A DNA stretch of 64,000 nucleotides from Peteryoungia rhizophila (GTDB lineage Bacteria; Pseudomonadota; Alphaproteobacteria; Rhizobiales; Rhizobiaceae). The stretch spans positions 372,001-436,000 of the forward strand of contig NZ_STGT01000004.1 of NCBI RefSeq assembly GCF_004912145.1, written 5' to 3'. The translations under genes and the position numbers were made by a program. Under the pieces are notes generated by a model. It saw only the letters and a list, made by a program, of their open reading frames with translations, was not told the origin of the DNA and did no database searches. Below, piece by piece: positions 8,279 to 18,211 of this stretch; position 1 is the first letter of the stretch, and every line of letters starts with the position of its first letter.

Positions 8279-9787
8279 TCAGTTCTTGAGGCCGATGTTT
8301 GCGAGCGGAATCTCGCTATTCGTGGTGATATCCGGCTTCCAGTCCAACCGCGTGCCGACGCGGGTGTAGCCGATCATGTGGAACATCGGAATGTCCAGAG
8401 CCAGCTCGTCATGCACCTTGTTGAAGATCGCTTTGAAACCGTTGGTGCGATCCTCTCCGGTAGCGGCCAACGCGTCGGCGATTTCTTTATCCAACGCCGG
8501 GTCGCTGATGGTCGAATAGCTACCTTCCGAGGTGTAGAAGATCGGAATGGTGAACGCTGCGTCGCCCTTGTTGTTGTCATGCATCATCTGCAGCAGGTTC
8601 GGGCCGCGACCCTCAGGAAAAGGCTTCTGCAGATAACGTAGCCAATCGTTCACATCCAGCATTGTGAGCTTCACATTCAAGCCGACATCCTGCCACATGG
8701 CCATCATGGCCTCCATGGCTTCCGTGCCGTTCGGATAAATGCCGTTGCGACCGATCAATTCGATCTCAGTTTCGACGGGAACACCGGCTGCCTTCGCCTC
8801 GGCAATCAGCGCACGCGCCTGCTCGGCATCGAACGTCCAAGGCGCAAGTTTATCGTCGTGGCCGTTTATACCGACCACGACCATTTGCGATGCGCGCTTG
8901 GTATCGTCGCCGAAGAGTTGCGCGAGTCCCTCCCAGTCGATAGCAAGATTGAGCGCCTTGCGAATACGAACGTCGTCCAGTGGCGCAAACCCCGCGTCGA
9001 TGCGCAATGCTGTCGTTTCCGAGTTGAGATAAGCAAAATCGGTTTCAGGATTGGTTGCGTCCTGGATCGCAATGGACGGCGTCAGGTCAGCCTCTCCGGT
9101 TTCGACCATGGCGGCACGGATTGATGATTCCGGGCGCCAGACATAGGTGGCCTTTGTAATATCTGGTTTCTTGCCCCAATAGCCGTCAAACCCTTCCAAG
9201 ACGACCGTCTGCGGCGTGAAGCTGACAAGCTTGAACGGGCCCGTGCCGACCGGATCGTTGACTGCTTTATCTGCCGGCGTGTTCGGAGATACCACCATGA
9301 CAACGCTGAGCAGTGTCGGCAGGATCGGCTGCGGCGTATCCGACTTGATCGCGACCGTCAGGTCATCGACTGCCTCCACGGTAAGTTTCGCAGCGCCGAA
9401 CTTGGCAATATTGCTGCAGTTCACCTTGCCGCCAGTCATGCGCTCGATCGAGAATTGGACCGCCTTGGCGTTGAATTCGGTCCCATCTTGAAACTTCACG
9501 CCGGCACGTAATTTCAACTGCCAAGTGTTCGGATCTGTCTGCGTCCACTCAGTGGCAAGGCCAGGTGTTGCCTGACCGCTCTTGGGATCGATGACCGTCA
9601 GCGGTTCGACAACGTTACGGCTCAGAATCTGGCCGACATTGGTGATGATAGTGCCGCAAGGCTCAAGGTTTGCCGGCTGCTCCGGCAATACGATATTGAT
9701 TTCAGACATGTTTTGCGCAGTGGCATGGCTGGCAAAACCCGCCACCACCATGGCGCTCGCGATGAAACGAAAAGACTTAGTAGTCAT
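8279..9787 (-). CDS. ABC transporter substrate-binding protein, family 5
   Basis: A 502-residue periplasmic binding protein. The start is the ATG at 9787, because a strong ribosome binding site (GGGAGGAG) precedes it and a signal peptide follows (TTKSFRFIASAMVVAGFASHATAQ). Family-5 features are the mature region NLEPCGTI, PGLATEWTQTDPNTWQLKLRAGVKFQDG, and a DDVRIRKALNLAID stretch. The frame continues upstream but lacks signal character. It captures the substrate for the DppBC-type importer encoded downstream. It lies 86 bp after kdgD, so importer and first dedicated enzyme are probably co-expressed, suggesting that the ligand is a hexarate or a conjugate of one (inference). Confidence 0.92.
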   Translation of the reverse strand: MTTKSFRFIASAMVVAGFASHATAQNMSEINIVLPEQPANLEPCGTIITNVGQILSRNVVEPLTVIDPKSGQATPGLATEWTQTDPNTWQLKLRAGVKFQDGTEFNAKAVQFSIERMTGGKVNCSNIAKFGAAKLTVEAVDDLTVAIKSDTPQPILPTLLSVVMVVSPNTPADKAVNDPVGTGPFKLVSFTPQTVVLEGFDGYWGKKPDITKATYVWRPESSIRAAMVETGEADLTPSIAIQDATNPETDFAYLNSETTALRIDAGFAPLDDVRIRKALNLAIDWEGLAQLFGDDTKRASQMVVVGINGHDDKLAPWTFDAEQARALIAEAKAAGVPVETEIELIGRNGIYPNGTEAMEAMMAMWQDVGLNVKLTMLDVNDWLRYLQKPFPEGRGPNLLQMMHDNNKGDAAFTIPIFYTSEGSYSTISDPALDKEIADALAATGEDRTNGFKAIFNKVHDELALDIPMFHMIGYTRVGTRLDWKPDITTNSEIPLANIGLKN

Positions 9788-9873
9788 CTGCACTCCTCCC
9801 AAAAGTGAACCAATGAAGTATGGATAGTGGCCGTAGACGGGCGCCACTCTTGGGACGCCCGCCAAATTCATCG

Positions 9874-10833
<960 letters not shown>

Positions 10834-10835
10834 TT

Positions 10836-10860
10836 AAGATGAGTCAATCTAACTCATCTT
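10836..10860. promoter_or_regulatory. 9-bp inverted repeat between gntR and kdgD, possible operator
   Basis: AAGATGAGT and its exact complement ACTCATCTT flank a 7-base centre. The repeat overlaps the last codons and stop of gntR and lies 57 bp before the kdgD start. No T-run follows on the transcribed strand, so a terminator is unlikely. The adjoining GATGAATTTTAAGATGA resembles GATGAATTTAGATGAAT in front of gntR, which makes a regulator site plausible. Confidence 0.4.
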
Positions 10861-11596
10861 TTTTTTGCGCGCGTCCCCATGACGTTAATGATCGATAACG
10901 CTTGATGCCCGTCACCAGATGCAGCCGCATCGCCTCGCGTGCTCGGTCAGGATCTCGGGCGAGAATAGCCTCGGCAATGCCTCGATGCTCTTCGAGGATC
11001 GAGGCGTCTCGACTGGGCAGCGGGTCAACGCCGCCCATGACCGTGCGGAACTTCACACGAGGAATCATACGCTTGCCGACATGCTCAAGGAACGTTCTGA
11101 AACGGGCGTTGTTGGTCGCCGCTGCAATTGCCATGTGAAACTGGAAGTCGGCCTCATCCGTCGGCTTCCCATCTGCAACAAGACTTGAGAACCGATCGAC
11201 CTGAGCTTGGATTTCAGCCTCTTGAGCCGGTGAGCTTCGCATGGCTGCAAGGCCTGCCGCCTCGACCTCTACTCCGATACGCAATTCGAGCTCCTCGATG
11301 ATATCGGAGATCTTGTCGGTCTCGCCCGTAAACAGCCGAAGACCCGGATCGGTTTGTCGCTGGCCAATAACAAAAACACCTGAGCCCTGCCGTGACTCGA
11401 CAAGATTATCCGCCCTCAAAGCAGCGATGGCCTCACGGACAACAGTCCGGCTTACCCCGAACTTTTCTGTCAACGCAGGTTCAGTAGGCAACTTGTCTCC
11501 GGTTGCATAATAACCCGCTTCGATCTGCGCCCGGAGCGCGTCTTCAACCCCTGCAGATAAAGATCTGCGACTACCTGAGCGTTTCGGTTCAGACAT
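10844..11596 (-). CDS. GntR-family transcriptional regulator, FadR/FCD subfamily
   Basis: A 250-residue regulator with an N-terminal GntR winged helix (GDKLPTEPALTEKFGVSRTVVREAIAALRADNLVESRQGSGVFV). A C-terminal FCD ligand-binding bundle follows, with the metal/ligand residues in FQFHMAIAAATNN and later EEHRGIAEAI and RLHLVTGI. I chose the ATG at 11596, preceded by AGGATGG, over an ATG six codons upstream. It sits directly before kdgD and the importer genes on the same strand and is the obvious local regulator. DgoR/UxuR-like FCD proteins are usually repressors relieved by a sugar-acid ligand. Repeated TGAAT-type elements lie in its own upstream region. Confidence 0.92.
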   Translation of the reverse strand: MSEPKRSGSRRSLSAGVEDALRAQIEAGYYATGDKLPTEPALTEKFGVSRTVVREAIAALRADNLVESRQGSGVFVIGQRQTDPGLRLFTGETDKISDIIEELELRIGVEVEAAGLAAMRSSPAQEAEIQAQVDRFSSLVADGKPTDEADFQFHMAIAAATNNARFRTFLEHVGKRMIPRVKFRTVMGGVDPLPSRDASILEEHRGIAEAILARDPDRAREAMRLHLVTGIKRYRSLTSWGRAQKKDELD

Positions 11597-12009
11597 GCCC
11601 CATCCTATATTCATCTAAATTCATCAGACATTCATACCACGTCTGGTGACCTGTTGCGATTACCCCGTGCAGCAGTTTTTTTCCGCCAGTTGTCGCGGCA
11701 CGCATATTCCACCGGGAACTAAGGAGATGTCTAGCTTTACCGAGAGCTCTTTAATCGATGAGATGCAATTTGGGCTCCGGATTGGCACCTCGCAGCCCCC
11801 AGTTGGCCTACTCGCCTGATGAATTGTTGGCTCGAAGCGTGCGTCGAAAGGGAAGCCATTCGTGACATCAGTATCACTTCGCTCTTGATGGGAATCGAAC
11901 CAGCGTTCTGAAGAATCGCCCTCATCACCACCATTGCAGCCAACCCAAACTTTCAGTTACTGCAGTCAGAGGTCCTGTTCGCTAATTTGGCGACTAAGGA
12001 GATATCGTC
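11597..12009. other. Intergenic region between gntR and the HTH antitoxin, no gene recognised
   Basis: About 410 bp. Near 11597-11640 the minus strand carries repeated ATGAAT elements just upstream of gntR, which may be its promoter/operator region. The rest shows no convincing coding frame or RNA gene. AAGGAG at about 11997-12002 is the ribosome binding site of the antitoxin gene. Confidence 0.5.
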
Positions 12010-12456
12010 ATGGCCAGCCAGATTGTTCATTTCGCCAGACTGTCAGATCACGACCGAAAAATAGCAACGCCCTTGCCTAAGCTGGTTGTCGGCGACAGGC
12101 TGGAACTCCGTGTTCGTGATGCAGGTGGAAAAGAGCGGACGCTCCCGATCCCGCCCTCGGCAGCCTCAGCTGTTGAAGCCCTTCTGGCGCACATGCTGCG
12201 TCGAGAGGGCGTTGCCGTGCTGGCCGAGGACCCGGAATTGAGCCCGAGCGAAGCTTCAGTCATTCTTGGCATTTCCCGCCCGCTCGTCGTCCTACGCAGG
12301 GACCGGGGCGATCCGCCATTCCGCTACGTCGGCAAACACCGCCGCGCCCTCCTGAAAGATGTGCTCGCGTTGAAGTCGAATCTCGACAAACGACAGACGG
12401 CAATGGAAGCGCTTGCCGAGGACACAGAGGACCTGATCGAGACCTATGGCCTCTAA
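12010..12456 (+). CDS. HTH-domain antitoxin of a PIN-toxin type II toxin-antitoxin pair
   Basis: A 148-residue protein with a central excisionase/MerR-like helix-turn-helix (LSPSEASVILGISRPLVVLRRDRG followed by PPFRYVGKHRR). The N-terminal part is a beta-rich region with LVVGDRLELRV. It has a good ribosome binding site (AAGGAG) before the ATG. This architecture is the usual upstream partner of PIN-domain proteins in alphaproteobacterial genomes, and a decayed PIN coding sequence overlaps its end by 11 bp. It would neutralise the PIN ribonuclease and autoregulate the operon; with the toxin destroyed, it is an orphan. It appears intact. Confidence 0.8.
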   Translation: MASQIVHFARLSDHDRKIATPLPKLVVGDRLELRVRDAGGKERTLPIPPSAASAVEALLAHMLRREGVAVLAEDPELSPSEASVILGISRPLVVLRRDRGDPPFRYVGKHRRALLKDVLALKSNLDKRQTAMEALAEDTEDLIETYGL

Positions 12457-12660
12457 TCCGCCGTCACGGTCTACGATGCCTGCGTCCTCTACCCCTTCCA
12501 CCTGCGCAACATCCTAATCCAGTGCGTTTCCGACGGTCTCGTCGAGGCGCGCTGAACCGACGATATCCTTGTTGAGTGGATGCGCAATCTCACCGCCAAC
12601 ACACCAGGCTTGTCATCGACCGTCTCGAAGCCACGCGCGGCCGGATGAACGCCGTCCTGT
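12446..12660 (+). pseudogene. PIN-domain toxin remnant (VapC-like), multiply inactivated
   Basis: An ATG at 12446 overlaps the antitoxin gene, but the PIN-like reading (VYDACVLYPFHLRNILIQC, then DGLVEAR) appears only after a frameshift between 12446 and 12463. A TGA at 12553-12555 replaces what should be a Trp codon, after which TDDILVEWMRNL continues in frame. A second frameshift near 12600 is needed to recover DRLEATRGRMNAVL. The PIN active-site Asp of YDACVLYP is still visible. At least three lesions make this non-functional as a ribonuclease. The 3' part of the toxin is not recognisable downstream. Confidence 0.75.
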
Positions 12661-13073
12661 CCGATAGTCGATGCTCCTTCAAAAGATTTTCGTTTTCCAA
12701 CGAGATGTCGACCCTTCGGCATGATGGACATGGGGCGAGACGGCCATCATAGTACTGAAAATGAGCGGCGCGCCAAGCCGGCGCGTTGAATTGCATTCCG
12801 GTAGACCCGGCGAAGCATCTGGCGCCGATCGAAACGGCTTGCGAGCAAATGAAACGCCCGCAAAAAACGCGGCAAAACAATGCAAAAGAGATCGACAACG
12901 CTAACCGATACTCGCGGAAGGAGCTCAATTCCGGACGAAGGCGGATCCTCCGGGAGCTACGAAAGCGTCCGAAAGAGCGTCAGCGCATGAGGAGAGACGG
13001 ATGCGATCGACCTCTGGTGCAGTTGGACGCCCTGTTACTTTGATGAGCTGTAAGTCGCAGAAGGATAAGGCTA
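12661..13073. other. Intergenic region between the PIN remnant and ggt, no gene recognised
   Basis: About 410 bp with no convincing coding frame; probably the decayed remainder of the toxin region plus the ggt promoter. AAGGATAAGG at about 13061-13070 serves as the ribosome binding site of ggt. Confidence 0.4.
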
Positions 13074-14831
13074 GTGAAAATGAGTTCTTTAAATGCGGCT
13101 CTTGTCGCCTTGATGCTTTCCACCTCGATCGCCTCCTCGCAGCAGGCGTCGGACACGGTGGCGCCCGAGAAAGCGACTGCTGTTGCGACTGCCAAACGTG
13201 TAGAGTCAAAGAGCTTCATGGTGGCGACGGCCAATCCGCTAGCAACCGAAGCGGGACGTGACGTGATTGCTGGGGGCGGCAACGCCATCGATGCGATGGT
13301 GGCGGTGCAGGCCGTACTCGGCCTCGTTGAACCGCAGAGTTCCGGTCTCGGCGGCGGTGCCTTCCTCGTCTATTACCACGCGAAAAGCGGCAAGCTGACA
13401 ACGTTTGACGGCCGCGAGACGGCGCCGATGGACGCCACGCCAAAGCTCTTCCTGGATAGCAAAGGTCAGCCGCTGAAATTCATGGACGCGGTTATCGGCG
13501 GCCGTTCCGTTGGCACGCCGGGGACGGTCCGACTTCTGGAAGAGGTCCACAAACGCTATGGAAAAGCGGAATGGGCAAGCTTGCTCAAGTCGGCGGAAAC
13601 GCTGGCGACGGAGGGCTTCCAGGTCTCGCCGCGCCTTGCCTCGCTGATCGCGTCCGAGGGCGATCGGTTGAAGAAACATACAGAGGCTCGGTCCTATTTC
13701 TTTGATAACACTGGGGCCGCCCTGCAGACTGGTGCCCAGCTGAAGAACCCTGCCTATGCTGCGACGCTTGCGGCGCTTGCCAAAGGCGGCGCTGATGCCT
13801 TTTACCAGGGACGGATTGCAGAGGCGATCGTCGAGACCGTGCGCGAGGCGTCCGACAATCCCGGCGTGCTCTCGCTGGCCGATCTTTCCAACTATCGCGT
13901 CGTCGAGCGCGAGCCGATCTGCTTCATCTATCGTGATCTTGATGTATGCGTCATGGGACCGCCATCATCGGGCGGCATCGCCATCGGCCAGATGCTCGGC
14001 CTGGTGGAGAATTTTGATCTCAAGACCCTGGGGCCGAAGAATGTCGACAGTTGGCGGATTATAGGAGATGCCCAGCGTCTCGCATTCGCTGACCGCGAGC
14101 GTTACGTCGCGGACACCGATTTCATGCCGCTACCGATCAAAGGCCTGTTGGACAAGACCTATCTTGGCGAGAGGGCAAAGCTGCTAGACGGCGATAAGGC
14201 GATGGCCAAGGATGCGGTCAAGGCCGGCGAGCCGGAATGGGACCACGCGCTACTTTTCGGCCGGGATGCCGCGCTTGAGTTGCCCTCCACAAGCCATTTT
14301 GTCATCGTCGACAAGGAAGGCAATGTGGTCTCGATGACGACAACGATCGAAAGCGGCTTCGGCTCGCGTTTGATGACGAACGGATTCCTGCTCAACAACG
14401 AATTGACGGACTTCTCCTTCAAGACCCATGACGGCGGTCTGCCGATCGCCAACCGCGTTGAGCCCGGCAAACGGCCCCGCTCATCCATGTCCCCTACCAT
14501 CGTGATGAAGGATGGCAAGCCGCTACTCGCCATCGGTTCGCCGGGCGGCAGCCAGATCATCGGCTATGTGGCGCAAGCGCTGATCGCCTATATCGACTGG
14601 GGCATGCCTGTAGAGGCGATCGTCTCCCAGCCGCATCTCATCAACCGGTTCGGCACCTACGACATTGAGGCTGGCACCAGCGCGGAAAGTCTGGTCGAGC
14701 CGCTGAAGGCGCTGGGCTACGAGGTGAAACCGGCTGAGATGAATTCCGGTTTGCAAGCTATCGAGATGACCGCCCGAGGTCTGGCTGGCAGCGCCGATCC
14801 GCGACGAGAAGGAGTGGCTGTAGGGGAGTGA
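13074..14831 (+). CDS. ggt: Gamma-glutamyltransferase (periplasmic)
   Basis: A 585-residue N-terminal-nucleophile hydrolase precursor. A signal peptide (NAALVALMLSTSIASS) precedes the large subunit with GGNAIDA, SSGLGGGAF and the gamma-glutamyl-binding DGRETAP (Arg114). Autoprocessing would occur before Thr406 in LPSTSHFVIVD, giving the small subunit with its catalytic Thr; TTTIESGFGS and PRSSMSPTIV lie further on. It cleaves or transfers the gamma-glutamyl group of glutathione and related amides. The start is either GTG at 13074 or ATG at 13080; the ribosome binding site fits both. It stands alone. A functional link with the 5-oxoproline genes at 49-53 kb is conceivable but not shown. Confidence 0.95.
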   Translation: MKMSSLNAALVALMLSTSIASSQQASDTVAPEKATAVATAKRVESKSFMVATANPLATEAGRDVIAGGGNAIDAMVAVQAVLGLVEPQSSGLGGGAFLVYYHAKSGKLTTFDGRETAPMDATPKLFLDSKGQPLKFMDAVIGGRSVGTPGTVRLLEEVHKRYGKAEWASLLKSAETLATEGFQVSPRLASLIASEGDRLKKHTEARSYFFDNTGAALQTGAQLKNPAYAATLAALAKGGADAFYQGRIAEAIVETVREASDNPGVLSLADLSNYRVVEREPICFIYRDLDVCVMGPPSSGGIAIGQMLGLVENFDLKTLGPKNVDSWRIIGDAQRLAFADRERYVADTDFMPLPIKGLLDKTYLGERAKLLDGDKAMAKDAVKAGEPEWDHALLFGRDAALELPSTSHFVIVDKEGNVVSMTTTIESGFGSRLMTNGFLLNNELTDFSFKTHDGGLPIANRVEPGKRPRSSMSPTIVMKDGKPLLAIGSPGGSQIIGYVAQALIAYIDWGMPVEAIVSQPHLINRFGTYDIEAGTSAESLVEPLKALGYEVKPAEMNSGLQAIEMTARGLAGSADPRREGVAVGE

Positions 14832-15077
14832 GGCACTCACCTACGGAAAAGGGGTGGCGGCAGCAGCCTGCTCGCAACACACGCTGAGGAGGCTACGATT
14901 ATCTGTGTTCGGGATGTTCCATTTTGGTGAATAAATCGCTGTGTCGAAATAATAGTATCTAAACCGTTGATTCTATGCAGAGACGTGCAGCACCAGCGAT
15001 TACTCTCAGCTCGTGACGATCAATCGGCAGGGAATGTCAGATCTTGATGAAAATCGAACCTTCGGCCCATCTATTTC

Positions 15078-16259
15078 TTACGAACTGCGGGGTAAGGGAT
15101 CGGTGCCTTCACTCAGAATTGCGAGATATCGCTGATAGCTGAACACGCGGCCGCGTTTGCGGCCGGTAACCTCATCAACGATGCCCAAACGCTCCAGATC
15201 TGCAAGCGCGGCATTGACCGTTGGCGCGGAGAGACCCGTGATCTGAACAATCTGGTTCGCTGTGTGAAAAGGATTCTGCTGGAAAAGCTCGTAAATACGA
15301 AGTGCTGACCCTGCTCTATCGCTCTCCATCGTGATCCGCTCCCGATCTTCCTTAAAAAGATCGACGATCTGGGTCGCAGCCTCAAACGCTCGATTGGCAG
15401 TGTCGGCAACGCCGGCCAGGAAAAAGTCCAGCCAAGCTTCCCAATTTCCATGTTCGCGGACCTCCTGCAATAATCGATAATATTCTCTCCGATGGGACTT
15501 TAGATAGAGGCTAAGGTAGAGCAGCGGCTTTCGCAAAACCCCGTTCATGCAAAGATATAGGGTTACAAGCAGACGGCCGATACGACCATTGCCATCGAGA
15601 AACGGATGGATCGTCTCAAACTGCACATGCAATAGGCCAGCTTTGATTAGCGCCGGTAACCGCGATTGGTCATCATGCATGAAGCGCTCGAACGCATCCA
15701 GGCAACCGGCCATTTCAGTGACGGGCGGCGGCACAAAGAGTGCGTTACCCGGCCGCGTCCCACCAATCCAATTTTGCGAGCGGCGGAACTCTCCAGGATC
15801 CTTGGTGCCTCCGCGTCCACTCTGCAAGAGCCTGGCGTGCATCTCACGGATCAGACGCAACGACATGGGCAGAGTTTCCAGCCGCTCCAAACCATACATC
15901 ATGGCGTCAACATAGTTGGAGACTTCACGGATATCATCAACCGGCTGCCCGGCTTGAGCTTCGGTCTCAAACCGCAAGAGATCAGAAAGCGTGGACTGGG
16001 TGCCTTCAATCTGCGAGGAAAGAACGGCTTCCTTTCTCACATACATATACAGGAACAGCTCCTGTCTCGGCAGCAGCGTTGTGATACCATCCAGGCGTCC
16101 TAGCGCGCGCTCAGCCAAGCTGAGGCGCTCAAGCAACGAAAGCACATCGATCGCCGGCTCGGGCGGCAATGGCGGGGGTACAAACGCCTGCACTGTTTCA
16201 CTGGCGACGACCGTCTCGACGAAACGACCCAGGCGGTTTTTGGACTGGGAATCAGACAT
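15078..16259 (-). CDS. Fic-family protein (AMP-transferase type) with C-terminal winged helix
   Basis: About 393 residues. The N-terminal Fic_N region carries an inhibitory-helix motif SSQIEG (about residues 81-86 from the chosen ATG), which identifies a class II self-inhibited Fic protein. The catalytic motif HPFLDGNGRIGR (about 218-229) is complete, including the His and the GNGR anion-binding loop. A C-terminal winged helix (FHTANQIVQITGLSAPTVNAALADLERLGIVDE) is typical of the long bacterial Fic proteins. These transfer AMP, or another phospho-moiety, to a protein Ser, Thr or Tyr. I chose ATG 16259 over a TTG two codons upstream. No antitoxin partner is adjacent, in agreement with internal inhibition. 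Target unknown. Confidence 0.93.
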   Translation of the reverse strand: MSDSQSKNRLGRFVETVVASETVQAFVPPPLPPEPAIDVLSLLERLSLAERALGRLDGITTLLPRQELFLYMYVRKEAVLSSQIEGTQSTLSDLLRFETEAQAGQPVDDIREVSNYVDAMMYGLERLETLPMSLRLIREMHARLLQSGRGGTKDPGEFRRSQNWIGGTRPGNALFVPPPVTEMAGCLDAFERFMHDDQSRLPALIKAGLLHVQFETIHPFLDGNGRIGRLLVTLYLCMNGVLRKPLLYLSLYLKSHRREYYRLLQEVREHGNWEAWLDFFLAGVADTANRAFEAATQIVDLFKEDRERITMESDRAGSALRIYELFQQNPFHTANQIVQITGLSAPTVNAALADLERLGIVDEVTGRKRGRVFSYQRYLAILSEGTDPLPRSS

Positions 16260-16662
16260 AACCAAATATCAGTCGCGCCCGTTATTTAAGCAAGACGCAT
16301 TTCATTTAATTAATCGACGGACTTAGATAAGCGCGCTTAATTAACGCGCCGACATTGAACTCCTGAGCTTTGATCGGGACAACATCGGTGCCCAATACGA
16401 TGAGCGGGCGCCATTAGAAGTGAACCGCCCCGGCTTTGCCGGAGACCCCCACTCGTGAGAAGTGCACCATACGCCTGCATTCGTGTGTTACTAAAAAGGA
16501 CTCTCACAGTGAATGCGCCTACAGACCCGTATTCAGGATTGGTACCAGTAAGCCTACCCAAAAAAATCGGCAAATCGGAATTCACTTGCGATCAATCGCT
16601 TCTGCATCGCATGTAGCGAGGAGATGCAAGACTGCAGCGCTGGCAAATTTCGATGAGGATAC
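16260..16662. other. Intergenic region with an IS3-like terminal fragment
   Basis: About 400 bp between the Fic gene and the LysR gene. It contains an insertion-sequence end-like segment at 16421-16450 but no credible gene. Confidence 0.4.
16421..16450. mobile_element. Solo IS3-family-like terminal inverted repeat remnant
   Basis: The stretch starting TGAACCGCCCCGG, followed by CTTTGCCGGAGAC, closely resembles the terminal repeats I associate with IS3-family elements of rhizobia and agrobacteria. No transposase frame accompanies it, so it would be a scar or decayed end. Identification is from memory of the end consensus and is tentative. Confidence 0.35.
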
Positions 16663-17574
16663 ATGGGCCGTCAGAACCCATTTGATGGATTGGCCGAATT
16701 CCTGGCGATCGCGAAACGGCAAAGCATTCGCAAGGCCGCTCTCGACCTTGAAGTGACCCCGGGAGCCATCAGTCAGGCGCTGCAGAAGCTTGAGCGGCGT
16801 CTGGGCACACCACTATTTCACCGAACCACGCGACGTATCTCACTGACGGAGGCTGGTGAAACGCTCTTGGCAGAGATTGCGCCGGCAGCGCAGGTAATTG
16901 AGGCCAGCTTGAGTGTAGCCTCTGATGCGTCAAACGAGCCGTCGGGTACTCTGAAGCTGCTTGTGGAACGCCTTGCCGTACCGTTCGTGATCGAGCCGAT
17001 CCTGCCCGATTTCTGTGCCGCATGGCCCAACGTCAAGGTCGATCTCACTGTCAGCAACAGGCATCATGATTTCGTGGCAGGTGGCTATGATGGCGGAATT
17101 CTCATCGGCCCTTATATCGCCCAGGACATGATTGCCGTTAGACTGTCACCACACTTCCATTGGGCGGTCTTCGGCTCGCCAGACTATTTCCGCAAACATG
17201 GTCGACCCATGGTGCCCGCAGATCTGGCCAAGCATAACTGCATCCGATTTCGCCGACCCGAAAAGGGCGACATCTATCGTTGGGAGTTTATCGAGCAAGG
17301 GCAAAATGTCAGCATCGAGCCCAATGGTCCGGTGACCGTCAACGACGGGGAGCTGATGCAAAGGCTCGCCGCAAGAGGTCAGGGACTGATCTATTCCTCC
17401 ACCTATCACGCGTCGCAAAGAGTTGCGGCCGGTCAGCTTGAACCGGTGCTGCTCGACTATTCGCCCGGGACAGACGGAATGTTTCTCTATTTTACCAAGG
17501 CAGCCCAGTCACAACCTAAACTGCGTGCGTTCATAGACGCCTGCTCCGAGCTAAGACGGTCCTTGACGGATTGA
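16663..17574 (+). CDS. LysR-family transcriptional regulator
   Basis: A 303-residue LysR protein. The N-terminal HTH reads FLAIAKRQSIRKAALDLEVTPGAISQALQKLERRLGTPLFHRTTRRISLTEAG, and the effector domain is of the CrgA-like type (FVIEPILPDFCAAWPNVKVDL, DGGILIGP). It lies 170 bp upstream of, and parallel to, the molybdenum hydroxylase operon, whose regulator it probably is. The intervening segment would hold the operon promoter. The ligand cannot be read from sequence. Confidence 0.92.
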   Translation: MGRQNPFDGLAEFLAIAKRQSIRKAALDLEVTPGAISQALQKLERRLGTPLFHRTTRRISLTEAGETLLAEIAPAAQVIEASLSVASDASNEPSGTLKLLVERLAVPFVIEPILPDFCAAWPNVKVDLTVSNRHHDFVAGGYDGGILIGPYIAQDMIAVRLSPHFHWAVFGSPDYFRKHGRPMVPADLAKHNCIRFRRPEKGDIYRWEFIEQGQNVSIEPNGPVTVNDGELMQRLAARGQGLIYSSTYHASQRVAAGQLEPVLLDYSPGTDGMFLYFTKAAQSQPKLRAFIDACSELRRSLTD

Positions 17575-17744
17575 ACACGGCGCTGACCTAGCGAGGCGCA
17601 CAGGCCTGTCCATATTAACTGCGCAATATCCTCCCGCTAGATTGTTTACCCAGGCTATACAACAAGAGCAGCGTAAGCCAGTTTATCCGCGTTAATAAAC
17701 AAGCCATGTTCCGCTGAACCTCAGGTCTTCAACGGAGCAGGCAC

Positions 17745-18197
17745 ATGGCATTCAACCTCCAGATCAATGGACAGCCGCATTCAATCGATGCGGATGGCGA
17801 TACGCCGCTTCTGTGGGTCATTCGCGACGTGCTCGGTATGACGGGCACGAAGTTTGGGTGTGGGCAAGCGCTTTGCGGTGCCTGTACCGTCCATGTCGAT
17901 GGGGTTGCGACCCGGTCTTGCGTCACCCCGATCGATAGCCTCTCCGAGAGCCAGATCACGACGATCGAAGCCCTTGAAACGCTTGCGCACGGAAAGGCGC
18001 TGCAGGACGCCTGGATAGAACTGGACGTGCCGCAATGCGGCTATTGCCAATCGGGGCAGCTTATGTCGGCAGCCGCACTCCTGTCTGACATTGAACAACC
18101 GACTGACGAAGACATCGACAGCGCGATGTCCGGGAACGTCTGTCGATGCGGGACCTATCAGCGCATCCGCGCAGCCATCAAGCTTGCCAGCGCGTGA
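17745..18197 (+). CDS. Molybdenum hydroxylase 2Fe-2S subunit (isoquinoline 1-oxidoreductase alpha/aldehyde oxidase small-subunit type)
   Basis: A 150-residue protein with the two [2Fe-2S] domains of xanthine-oxidase-family small subunits. The plant-ferredoxin-like cluster is bound by Cys39, Cys44, Cys47 and Cys59 ([17 protein letters not shown]). The four-helix cluster uses Cys98, Cys101, Cys133 and Cys135 (CGYCQSGQ and VCRCGTY). It relays electrons from the molybdopterin site of the partner encoded 14 bp downstream to the cytochrome c of the same operon. It has no signal peptide, as is normal when the Tat-signal-bearing large subunit carries it through the membrane. Confidence 0.94.
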   Translation: MAFNLQINGQPHSIDADGDTPLLWVIRDVLGMTGTKFGCGQALCGACTVHVDGVATRSCVTPIDSLSESQITTIEALETLAHGKALQDAWIELDVPQCGYCQSGQLMSAAALLSDIEQPTDEDIDSAMSGNVCRCGTYQRIRAAIKLASA

Positions 18198-18211
18198 GAG
18201 GAGAACGGACC

